Part shown: piece by piece, positions 1 through 6,407 of the stretch
Numbering within the stretch: position 1 is the first letter of the stretch
Layout: each line of letters opens with the position of its first letter
DNA from: an uncultured Alphaproteobacteria bacterium
GTDB taxonomy: Bacteria > Pseudomonadota > Alphaproteobacteria > Rickettsiales > UBA1997
Length of the DNA: 12,189 nucleotides
Direction of reading: 5' to 3'
Assembly: GCA_903927415.1 (NCBI GenBank)
Contig: CAIYMZ010000154.1
Coordinates: 1 to 12,189, forward strand
Program-made: the position numbers and the translations under genes
Notes under the pieces: generated by a model
The model's database searches: none
The model's input: only the letters and a program-made list of their open reading frames with translations
Told to the model about the DNA's origin: nothing

Positions 1-804
1 CTGCGCCAAGCATGGCTCAACATCATCATTAACGAACAACAAAGAGGTATCGTCGCAGGAATTTATAGTGCGATGATTTCAGCAGGATTGGCGATTGGCC
101 CCGTAATCGTAAAATTTTTGGGCGCTGAAAATTATTCCTCTTTTCTCGCCTCATCCTTTCTAGTATTGCTTTCATTCACCATTTTAACGCCGCTAAAAAA
201 AATGCCGGCGCCGCAAATTACTTCACAAAAAATTCCTCTAGCTGAATTCTTTAAAACAAATTCGCGCTGTTTTCTGGGAAGATTTTTTCTCGATCTACAA
301 TGCTTTTGCATGCTAGCTTTCACTGTTATTTATGGCAAAAAAATTGGGCTCAGTGCTGAGGATGCTGGCCTACTCATCACCGCTTACATGACCAGTGGCT
401 TTCTCGATATTTTTATCGGAATTTTGATCAAAAAATTTAATCCTTACAAGCTAATCAATCTCAGTTTTATTGGTAGTTTGGTTTGTATTTTAATCATCTG
501 TCTTTTTCATGAGTCCTACAAATTACTGCTTCTAACCTATTTTTGGTTTGGAACATTCGGAGCCGTAATCTACATCGCCTCAATAACCATCACCAACAAT
601 GATTATCCAAAAGAAAAATTAATCGGCGCCAATTCAACACTACAACGCATTGCTTCCAGTGGCAGCTTGTGTGGCACATTACTCGGAGGAATTTCAATCC
701 AGATTTTTGGCGAAGCAGGATTTCCAATCGCAATTATTTTTAGCTGCATCAGCTATCTAGGCTTTCACATTTTTTATGAAAAAAAATATGCGCAAAAAAA
801 TTAG
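1..804 (+). CDS. Major facilitator superfamily transporter, 5'-truncated
   Basis: The frame is open from base 1, so the gene starts upstream of the window; 267 codons and a TAA stop are present. The protein is a run of hydrophobic helices separated by short charged loops. It has a longer basic central loop after a helix ending near TILTPLKKMP, followed by about six further membrane segments (e.g. YKLINLSFIGSLVCILIICL). This is the usual two-bundle MFS plan with the first few helices missing. The segment GIYSAMISAGLAIGPVIVKF resembles helix 5 of drug/sugar MFS exporters (gly-rich, ending in GP). It would act in the inner membrane as a secondary transporter; the substrate cannot be read from sequence. 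The 3' end overlaps pdxJ by 29 bases (or 17 with the later pdxJ start), suggesting cotranscription. The MFS call is firm and the specificity unknown. Confidence 0.85.
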   Translation: MRQAWLNIIINEQQRGIVAGIYSAMISAGLAIGPVIVKFLGAENYSSFLASSFLVLLSFTILTPLKKMPAPQITSQKIPLAEFFKTNSRCFLGRFFLDLQCFCMLAFTVIYGKKIGLSAEDAGLLITAYMTSGFLDIFIGILIKKFNPYKLINLSFIGSLVCILIICLFHESYKLLLLTYFWFGTFGAVIYIASITITNNDYPKEKLIGANSTLQRIASSGSLCGTLLGGISIQIFGEAGFPIAIIFSCISYLGFHIFYEKKYAQKN

Positions 805-1498
805 GCTCGGAGTGAATATCGATCACGTTGCAACTATTCGCAACGCTCGCGGCGGCTCGCATCCTGATCCTGTCGATGCTGCAATTCTCGCCCAAAAATC
901 CGGCGCTGACGGAATCACAATTCACCTACGCGAAGATCGTCGCCACATTCGTGATGAAGATTTGGTGCGGCTAAAAAAAGAAATAAAATTGCCGATAAAT
1001 TTGGAGATGGCGGCGACGAAAGAAATGCTCGCGATCGCCCTGAAGACAAGGCCGAATGCGGTTTGCATCGTGCCGGAAAAAAGGCAGGAAGTTACGACTG
1101 AAGGCGGACTTGATGTGGTGAAAAATGAAAAAATTTTGTGCGAGATGATTGCGAAAATTAGCGCCAAGAAAATCCGGGTTTCGCTTTTTGTCGATCCGGA
1201 TGAAACGCAAATTCACGCCGCAAAAAAAATCGGCGCTGACATCATCGAGCTACACAGCGGAAAATTTTGCCACAAGCAGAGCAAAACAGAATTTCAAAAA
1301 ATAAAAAACTGCGCTGAGTTAGCGCAAGAGCTAGGTCTAGAATGCCACGCCGGCCACGGATTAAATTACGAAACTGCAAAAATAATTTCGAGAATTCCGC
1401 AAATTGTTGAATTGAACATCGGCCATTTTTTGATCGGAGAAGCAGTGTTTGATGGGTTGGCGGCGGTAGTTAAAAAAATGAAGAAAGCTATAAATTAA
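776..1498 (+). CDS. pdxJ: Pyridoxine 5'-phosphate synthase PdxJ
   Basis: PdxJ condenses 1-deoxy-D-xylulose 5-phosphate with 3-amino-2-oxopropyl phosphate to give pyridoxine 5'-phosphate, the last ring-forming step of DXP-dependent vitamin B6 synthesis in the cytosol. Family signatures are in order: LGVNIDHVATIRNARGG (11-27), HLREDRRHI (50-58), the catalytic Glu in NLEMAAT (Glu77), PEKRQEVTTEGGLDV (100-114), HAGHGLNY (191-198, active-site His194) and ELNIGHFLIGEAVF (212-225). At 240 residues it is full length and all expected catalytic residues are present. The start is ambiguous: ATG at 776 gives MKKNMRKK, ATG at 788 gives MRKK, which fits the usual short N-terminus equally well; neither has a Shine-Dalgarno sequence. 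It overlaps the transporter gene and lacks the recO/acpS neighbours often seen in proteobacteria. Confidence 0.96.
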   Translation: MKKNMRKKIRLGVNIDHVATIRNARGGSHPDPVDAAILAQKSGADGITIHLREDRRHIRDEDLVRLKKEIKLPINLEMAATKEMLAIALKTRPNAVCIVPEKRQEVTTEGGLDVVKNEKILCEMIAKISAKKIRVSLFVDPDETQIHAAKKIGADIIELHSGKFCHKQSKTEFQKIKNCAELAQELGLECHAGHGLNYETAKIISRIPQIVELNIGHFLIGEAVFDGLAAVVKKMKKAIN

Positions 1499-1500
1499 AG

Positions 1501-1522
1501 ATTTGACGCACGTGCGTCAAAT
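1501..1522. repeat. Perfect 22-bp palindrome after pdxJ
   Basis: Bases 1501-1522 equal their own reverse complement over all 22 positions (half-site ATTTGACGCAC), two bases after the pdxJ stop. In RNA it could fold as a 9-bp stem (ATTTGACGC/GCGTCAAAT) closed by an ACGT loop. It lies between convergent pdxJ and uvrD, so a terminator role is possible, but there is no real T-run on the plus strand; on the minus strand it is followed by a weak CTTTAATTT tract. A dimeric protein-binding site or a remnant of a mobile repeat are alternatives. Confidence 0.6.
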
Positions 1523-1540
1523 TCAGTGTTGACCCAGCGC

Positions 1541-1627
1541 CAGACTGGGTTTGTAACCCAGTCTGAATGTTCATGTAAAATTTTAGCTTGGAAATGAACG
1601 TGAGGACGGAGTTACAAACTCCGTCCT
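1541..1627. repeat. Twin-hairpin (BIME-like) element, copy 1
   Basis: Two hairpins face each other. The left one (1541-1565) has stem CAGACTGGGTT/AACCCAGTCTG and loop TGT. The right one (1603-1627) has stem AGGACGGAGTT/AACTCCGTCCT and loop ACA. The loop-proximal core GTTTGTAAC on the left is the exact reverse complement of GTTACAAAC on the right. The 37-base spacer begins aATGTTCAT and ends ATGAACGTG, which also pair with each other with one G-U. A second copy with the same plan is at 3853-3938. This is the architecture of two inverted REP units in a bacterial interspersed mosaic element. It fills the pdxJ-uvrD convergent gap and might also help to terminate transcripts. Confidence 0.85.
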
Positions 1628-1638
1628 GCATTGGGTTT

Positions 1639-3828
1639 TTAAGCAGCAGTCACAAAATCCTTCATCACCGTTTTCGTTCCGGTTTTTTCAAATTGAATTT
1701 CCAACTTATTCCCATCAGCATTCACAACTTTTCCGTAGCCAAATTTTTGGTGGAAGACTCGCTTGCCGGACATTGAATCTGTTAGCTTCGGCTCGATCTT
1801 TTTTACGGCGTAATTAGTCGAAAAATTCTGCCCAGCCGACTTCGCTGCAAAATTATTTTTCTGATAATTTCCAAAATTATTCGACCCAAAATTATTTTTA
1901 TTCGCGGTGTTTTCGCGACCACCAAATAAATATTCCGAACCAAAAAAAACTTCCTCCTCTTCAACTTCGGAGCTCGGCAATTCCTTCAAGAACCTAGACG
2001 GCATCTGCATTTGGACGTCGCCGAAAATGTAGCGACTTTTGGCGTGAGACAAAACCAATTCTTTTTTCGCACGAGTGATTGCGACATACATCAAGCGCCG
2101 CTCCTCCTCCAAACCGTTGCGTTCGTCGAGTGATTTTCCGCTCGGAAAAATTCCGTCTTCGAGTCCGGGAACAAAAACCAAATCAAATTCCAAACCCTTG
2201 GCGGCATGCACTGTCATTACACTCACGGCATCTTGCATATTTTTTTCATCGCGCGCTTCGACCAAAGAAACATATTCTAAAAACTCGGTGATGTTCGAAA
2301 AATCGGCGAGGCTGTTGATAAATTCTTCGATATTTTCGAGGCGACCTTGCGACTCCAAACTGTTTTCACTCTTCCACATTGAAATGTAGCCAACCTCGGT
2401 GAGCACTGATCTGGCAAGCTCCGCTAAATTTTCACCGCCGATTTTAGCGTTAAATTTTTCGATTAAATCTGTCAGATATTTTAACGCGTCGCGCGATTTT
2501 CCCTTCAAAGAATTTTCCTCGAGAGATTTTTTTATCGCCGCAAAAAAAGAAATTCCGTTTGCTTTTGATTTCTCGTAAAGGCTTGAAATTGCTGCGTCGC
2601 CCGCCCCTCTCTTCGGCACGTTAATAATTCGATTTAGCGCCAAATCATCGAATGGATTGGCGCAAATTCGCAAGTAAGCGATGGCGTCGCGCACTTCCAT
2701 GCGCTCGTAAAATTTCATGCCGCCGATGACTTTGTAGGCGATGGAATTTTGGATGAAGGCCTCTTCGAAAGAACGCGTTTGGTAGCCTGCCCGCACTAAA
2801 ATTGCGATTTGCGTCGGATAAAATTTTTTGCTGGCGATGGCGTTTTTGATCATGCCAGCAATGGTTGCGGACTCCATGCGGTCATCAAGAAAAGATAGGA
2901 TTTTTACCTTCTCGCCGGCGCCAGCATCAGTCCAAAGTTTTTTGCCGTGGCGCTCTTTATTGTTGGAAATTACTGCGTCGGCGGCGGATAAAATTCGCGA
3001 AGTTGAGCGATAATTTTGTTCGAGGCGAATCACCGAAGCGCCCGCAAAATCTTTTTCAAAACGTAAAATGTTAGCGATGTTTGCGCCGCGCCAGCTGTAG
3101 ATCGACTGATCATCATCACCAACACAGCAAATATTTTTATGCATCGCCGCGAGGTGGAGAAGCCACTGATATTGCGCGTTGTTGGTATCCTGATATTCGT
3201 CGACGAGGATGTAGTGAAATTTATTTTGATAGATTGAAAGCGCGTCTGGCGCGGTTTTGAAGATGGTAAGGTTGTGCGTGAGGAGATCGCCGAAGTCAGC
3301 GGCGTTCATTGATTTTAGGCGAAATTGATAAGTTTCAAAAACTTCTTTGAGCTTCGGCAAACCAACATCTCCGATGCTTTGCGGCGTAACCACTTTGTCT
3401 TTCAAACGTGAAATTTTTCCGAGATAAGCCTTCGCCGGAAATTGTTTCGTGTCGATGTTGAAGTCACCGAGAATTTGTTTGAGCAAACGCGTCTGATCAT
3501 CATCATCGATAATCGTGAAGTCATTGCGCAAGCCCACCACTTCAGGATGCCTCCGCAAAATCCGCGCCGCAATCGAGTGAAAAGTTCCGACCCAAAGATT
3601 GTTAACGGCGTCGCCAATCACCTCGCCAATTCTTTTCTTCATCTCCGCTGCAGCCTTGTTGGTGAAGGTTACGGCGAGGATTTGGTAAGGCGATGCGAGG
3701 CCGGAATTTATGATGTGGATGATGCGAGAAGTTAAAACGCGCGTTTTCCCGGTTCCGGCTCCAGCGAGGACTAGCAAGGGACCGGAGGTATTTTGGATGG
3801 CTTGGGTTTGGGGGGGATTGAGGATCAT
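1639..3828 (-). CDS. uvrD: UvrD/PcrA-family ATP-dependent DNA helicase
   Basis: This is a superfamily 1A 3'-5' helicase acting in nucleotide excision and mismatch repair and in clearing RecA filaments or stalled RNA polymerase. Motifs in order: Q motif LNPPQTQAIQ (3-12), Walker A AGAGTGKT (22-29), Ia VTFTNKAAAEMKKRI (53-67), GTFHSIAARIL (81-91), Walker B VDEYQD (209-214), III VGDDDQSIYSWRGA (236-249), IV EQNYRS (270-275), V VMTVHAAKGLEFD (537-549), VI EEERRLMYVAITRAKKEL (about 573-590). The C-terminus (about 687-729, GKRVFHQKFGYGKVV...) is the Tudor-like domain that binds RNA polymerase in PcrA/UvrD. It is joined by an Asn/Phe/Gly-rich, probably disordered linker (about 636-680). At 729 residues it is full length. 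Start ATG 3828 gives MILNPPQ, as expected, with no Shine-Dalgarno sequence. Both flanks carry the same twin-hairpin repeat. UvrD and PcrA cannot be separated by name from the sequence alone. Confidence 0.96.
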   Translation of the reverse strand: MILNPPQTQAIQNTSGPLLVLAGAGTGKTRVLTSRIIHIINSGLASPYQILAVTFTNKAAAEMKKRIGEVIGDAVNNLWVGTFHSIAARILRRHPEVVGLRNDFTIIDDDDQTRLLKQILGDFNIDTKQFPAKAYLGKISRLKDKVVTPQSIGDVGLPKLKEVFETYQFRLKSMNAADFGDLLTHNLTIFKTAPDALSIYQNKFHYILVDEYQDTNNAQYQWLLHLAAMHKNICCVGDDDQSIYSWRGANIANILRFEKDFAGASVIRLEQNYRSTSRILSAADAVISNNKERHGKKLWTDAGAGEKVKILSFLDDRMESATIAGMIKNAIASKKFYPTQIAILVRAGYQTRSFEEAFIQNSIAYKVIGGMKFYERMEVRDAIAYLRICANPFDDLALNRIINVPKRGAGDAAISSLYEKSKANGISFFAAIKKSLEENSLKGKSRDALKYLTDLIEKFNAKIGGENLAELARSVLTEVGYISMWKSENSLESQGRLENIEEFINSLADFSNITEFLEYVSLVEARDEKNMQDAVSVMTVHAAKGLEFDLVFVPGLEDGIFPSGKSLDERNGLEEERRLMYVAITRAKKELVLSHAKSRYIFGDVQMQMPSRFLKELPSSEVEEEEVFFGSEYLFGGRENTANKNNFGSNNFGNYQKNNFAAKSAGQNFSTNYAVKKIEPKLTDSMSGKRVFHQKFGYGKVVNADGNKLEIQFEKTGTKTVMKDFVTAA

Positions 3829-3852
3829 TAGTCGTAAGTCATGTCCTCGCGC

Positions 3853-3938
3853 AAGACGGGGTTTGTAACCCCGTCTTCATGTTCATTTCAGCTTTTAGTT
3901 TGAACTGAACGTGTGGACGGGGTTACAAACCCCGTCCA
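3853..3938. repeat. Twin-hairpin (BIME-like) element, copy 2
   Basis: Same plan as the element at 1541-1627. The left hairpin (3853-3877) has stem AAGACGGGGTT/AACCCCGTCTT and loop TGT; the right hairpin (3914-3938) has stem TGGACGGGGTT/AACCCCGTCCA and loop ACA. The two hairpins are exact reverse complements over their central 21 bases. The 36-base spacer aligns with that of copy 1 (shared ATGTTCAT, TTTTAG, TGAACGTG). Each hairpin read outward-in is preceded by TGAAC(A/G)TG, which may be the conserved flanking tetranucleotide region typical of REP units. It occupies the space between the carbonic-anhydrase-like gene and the uvrD start, so uvrD transcripts read from upstream would carry it. Confidence 0.87.
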
Positions 3939-3958
3939 GCTTTAAAACGAGGGGTAAA

Positions 3959-4654
3959 TTAATATTTCTCCGGATGAAATTCTTGAACAGGTCGTGAATT
4001 AGTTTTCACAAAAATCGCCGAGTGAATAATCTGGTTCATCTGCTCTTTTGAAATCTCAATCGGCGTTTGCATCACATACCACTTCACACCTTCTTTGCAG
4101 GGAGGAGTAGTGTTGGAGCCATCATAAAAAAAAGTTTGATCGTTGGATTTTACAATTTTCGACAAATCAAATTTCCCTTCATTTTCTTTCGAAACCAGCA
4201 AAGAAATTAATTTCTTAAATTCAGAATTTTCTTTCCCGACTTCCAAAAAAATCGTCACGACTAACCATTGCTCATCTTCACTTTTATGGTAAATTTGTAG
4301 CTCGAGTGAATGAGGCTTACCGCTAATCAAATGCTCGCTCGGATGATGAAAAACTAGCGAACGCAAATTGTATTTTTTTTTACCGCGTAGCAAAAAATTC
4401 GGCGTGTCGAAATTGATGTTGAGCGCATAATTTTTTTTCTCTTTTTCTACGTCAGAAAGTGAGTAAGAAAATTTTAAATCACTCTCCGAAAATTTTTCTT
4501 TGATGTCGATTGGTGATTGATTGTAACCGATTTTGCAGAATTTAAATTTCTCGTCGAGCTCGCTCCAGTGTTGGGATGAGGTGCTTCCTTCATAACTCCA
4601 GTTTTGTTTGCAAGATGAGATAAGAATTAGAAAAAAAATTACTAAAATTTTCAT
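3959..4654 (-). CDS. Alpha-carbonic-anhydrase-fold lipoprotein with altered zinc site
   Basis: The 231-residue protein begins with a short hydrophobic signal peptide and lipobox LISSC (Cys15), so it is probably a periplasm-facing lipoprotein. The alpha-carbonic anhydrase framework is clear: HW (29-30), Cys40 and QSPIDI (46-51), FHHPSEH (102-108), LELQIYHK (117-124), TTPPCKEGVKWYV (182-194, Cys186 the likely disulfide partner of Cys40) and the C-terminal NSRPVQ. Alpha enzymes hold zinc with three His, in FHFH and ELH motifs (human CA II His94, 96, 119). Aligned on PSEH and the LEL strand, the positions here are Val101, His103 and Gln120, so only one ligand remains; the residue before the gatekeeper Thr182 is Asn instead of Leu. 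Known family members lacking these His are inactive carbonic-anhydrase-related proteins, so catalysis is doubtful and binding or structure may be its role. It follows lipA by 8 bases, probably in one operon. Confidence 0.85.
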   Translation of the reverse strand: MKILVIFFLILISSCKQNWSYEGSTSSQHWSELDEKFKFCKIGYNQSPIDIKEKFSESDLKFSYSLSDVEKEKKNYALNINFDTPNFLLRGKKKYNLRSLVFHHPSEHLISGKPHSLELQIYHKSEDEQWLVVTIFLEVGKENSEFKKLISLLVSKENEGKFDLSKIVKSNDQTFFYDGSNTTPPCKEGVKWYVMQTPIEISKEQMNQIIHSAIFVKTNSRPVQEFHPEKY

Positions 4655-4662
4655 GAAAATTC

Positions 4663-5649
4663 TTAATTAATTTTTGCCGCCAATCTTCTCAATCTCTCTT
4701 CGCGCATCTTTGAAAAATCATCTCCCGCATGATAGGAAGAGCGGGTCAAAGGACTTGAAGACACCATCAAAAATCCTTTTGAGTAGGCCATTTTTTTGTA
4801 GAGCTCAAACTCATCCGGATGGACGTAGCGATCAACGGGCGCATGGCGCAAGGTCGGGCGCAAATATTGGCCGATGGTTAAAAAATCGATATCAGCGCAG
4901 CGCATGTCATCCATAACTTGCAGCACTTGCTCCTTAGTCTCGCCTAGCCCGACCATCAATCCTGATTTTGTAAACATTGTTGGATCGATCTCCTTCACGC
5001 GCTTCAAAAGACTTAGCGAATGAAAATAGCGTGCACCGGGACGTATTGAGCCGTAAAGGCCGGGAACGGTTTCGATATTGTGATTGAAGACGTCAGGCTT
5101 GGCAGCAACAACTTTTTCCATCGCGCCATTTTTGCGTAAAAAATCTGGTGTTAAAATTTCGATCGTAGTTTGCGGAGCCTTGCGCCGCACATTCTCGATG
5201 CATTTCACGAATTGATCGGCGCCACCATCAGCAAGATCGTCGCGATCAACCGAGGTAATGACGATGTGTTTGAGACCAGAAACTTTTGCGACATCTCCAA
5301 CATTTTCCGGCTCGTGCGGATTGACGGCATCGGGCTTGCCGGTTTCGATGTTGCAAAAAGAGCAGGCTCGCGTGCAAACCGAACCGAGAATCATCACCGT
5401 TGCATGCTTTTGCGACCAGCATTCGCCAATGTTGGGACATGACGCCTCTTCGCAAACCGTGTGTAATTTTTTTGAATTTAGCAGCTCTTTGGTTTCGTAG
5501 TAACCCTTGGAAACAGGCGCTTTGACGCGGATCCAATCTGGCTTGCGTTCCATTTTTTCTTTCGGAAAATTTACGGCAAAAGCCATCGCATCTTTGTTGT
5601 CCCGCTTGGCTATTTGCCCTGATTCACGCTTTTCTTCTCTGGTTTGCAT
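4663..5649 (-). CDS. lipA: Lipoyl synthase LipA
   Basis: LipA is a radical SAM enzyme that inserts two sulfur atoms into octanoyl groups on lipoyl domains of 2-oxoacid dehydrogenases and the glycine cleavage system. The auxiliary cluster motif CEEASCPNIGEC (Cys66, Cys71, Cys77) is followed by the radical-SAM CTRACSFC (Cys92, Cys96, Cys99). GGADQF, the SIRPGARYFHSL region, GLMVGLGETKEQV and the C-terminal RSSYHAGDDF, which supplies the serine ligand of the auxiliary cluster, are all present. At 328 residues it is full length. The N-terminal tail (1-35, charged) precedes the usual KPDWIRVKAP; in-frame ATGs at residues 22 and 33 are alternative starts. The first ATG follows the phoU stop by 3 bases. 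No Shine-Dalgarno sequence is visible, and translational coupling to phoU is likely. Confidence 0.97.
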   Translation of the reverse strand: MQTREEKRESGQIAKRDNKDAMAFAVNFPKEKMERKPDWIRVKAPVSKGYYETKELLNSKKLHTVCEEASCPNIGECWSQKHATVMILGSVCTRACSFCNIETGKPDAVNPHEPENVGDVAKVSGLKHIVITSVDRDDLADGGADQFVKCIENVRRKAPQTTIEILTPDFLRKNGAMEKVVAAKPDVFNHNIETVPGLYGSIRPGARYFHSLSLLKRVKEIDPTMFTKSGLMVGLGETKEQVLQVMDDMRCADIDFLTIGQYLRPTLRHAPVDRYVHPDEFELYKKMAYSKGFLMVSSSPLTRSSYHAGDDFSKMREERLRRLAAKIN

Positions 5650-5652
5650 TTG

Positions 5653-6312
5653 TTACTTGGTTTCGCCTGTATCCACGTATTTCGTGATCTCAGCGATGTT
5701 AGTGGAGTGGTCAGCAAGGCGCTCAAAACTTTTGGCGATGAACAAAATGTTGATGATTTTTTCAGCCTGTTCTTTGTTAAAATTATCACCTTCCAAAATA
5801 CCAAAAAGACCGCTGTAAATTTCATCGATCTCGTCATCTTTTTTCAAAACTTCATCAGCTTTTTGCGAATCTTGATCGTTAAAAGCTACCACCGAATCAT
5901 GCACCATACCCTTCGAAAGATTCACCATTTCCAACAACGATTTTCTAACATGAGCATCAAAAGCTTTGGCACCGATGCGGTGAATTTTTTTGATGATGCT
6001 TTTCGCCTGATCGCCAACTCGCTCCAAATTCGACGCCACTTTCAAAGCGGAGACAATGTAGCGCAAATCAACAGCCATCGGCTGGCGCATCGCAAGCATA
6101 GCAGTAATTTTTTTCTCCACCAAGAAATCGAGTGAATTAATTTTGTAATCATGCGCCGTGATTTTTTCGAGATAATCGTCATGATTATACTTAATCATTT
6201 CAGCGACCATATCGATTGAAGTCGTAACCAAATCTGCCATCTCGTCAAGCGTTCCAGCGATTGATTGCAGGTCTTTGTCGTAGGATTTAACCGTGTGTTC
6301 TTTGAGGGTCAT
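5653..6312 (-). CDS. phoU: Phosphate-signalling regulator PhoU
   Basis: PhoU is a cytosolic helical-bundle protein that links the PstSCAB phosphate transporter to the PhoR/PhoB two-component system and keeps the Pho regulon off when phosphate is plentiful. The protein has two tandem three-helix PhoU repeats, each with the metal-cluster motif: NLERVGDQAKSI (96-107; ERVGD 97-101) and SFERLADHSTNIAE (195-208; ERLAD 197-201). The N-terminus EHTVKSYDKDLQSI and the MRQPMAVDLRYIVSALK segment are typical. At 219 residues it is slightly short of the usual 230-240 but complete. It is the first gene of a probable phoU-lipA-CA-like operon. No pst or phoB/phoR genes are in the window, which departs from the common pst-phoU arrangement. 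It starts opposite the purD-aroE gene across a 95-base spacer. Confidence 0.95.
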   Translation of the reverse strand: MTLKEHTVKSYDKDLQSIAGTLDEMADLVTTSIDMVAEMIKYNHDDYLEKITAHDYKINSLDFLVEKKITAMLAMRQPMAVDLRYIVSALKVASNLERVGDQAKSIIKKIHRIGAKAFDAHVRKSLLEMVNLSKGMVHDSVVAFNDQDSQKADEVLKKDDEIDEIYSGLFGILEGDNFNKEQAEKIINILFIAKSFERLADHSTNIAEITKYVDTGETK

Positions 6313-6313
6313 A

Positions 6314-6393
6314 AATTTAAGATTTTGGATTTTGGATTTAAGAATTTAAGATTTGTAGAAACAGTCTAAATCCTCAATCCTAAATCTTAAATC
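6314..6393. repeat. Large imperfect inverted repeat in the phoU/purD divergent spacer
   Basis: The left arm 6314-6339 and right arm 6368-6393 are inverted copies matching at 22 of 26 positions by hand alignment, with a 28-base spacer. Within the left arm GATTTTG is repeated in tandem. The element nearly fills the 95-base region from which phoU (minus) and purD-aroE (plus) must both be transcribed. It could be an A/T-rich interspersed repeat, a cruciform-forming site, or hold operators for both genes. I could not pick out convincing -35/-10 boxes. Confidence 0.7.
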
Positions 6394-6407
6394 ATAAATT
6401 CTCTTTC

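Noticed and set aside
1603..1640. Classical rho-independent terminator formed by the right hairpin and the T-run at 1636-1640
   Set aside because: The T-run starts 8 bases after the stem and is interrupted by GCATTGGG, and the same hairpin recurs elsewhere without a T-run, so it is better called a repeat.
2075..2389. Open frame of about 104 codons on the plus strand opposite uvrD
   Set aside because: It lies wholly inside well-conserved uvrD motifs V and VI on the other strand, has a composition expected of an antisense shadow, and resembles no family.
4371..4440. Frameshift in the carbonic-anhydrase-like gene at its long T/A runs, explaining the lost zinc ligands
   Set aside because: The frame reads correct family motifs on both sides of these runs (NFLLRG, then FHHPSEH and onward), and the changed residues are single substitutions inside aligned segments.
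5644..6135. Open frame of 163 codons on the plus strand opposite phoU
   Set aside because: It is fully antisense to the conserved PhoU repeats. The residue mix (Phe, His, Asn rich, no motif) is that of a reverse-strand shadow.
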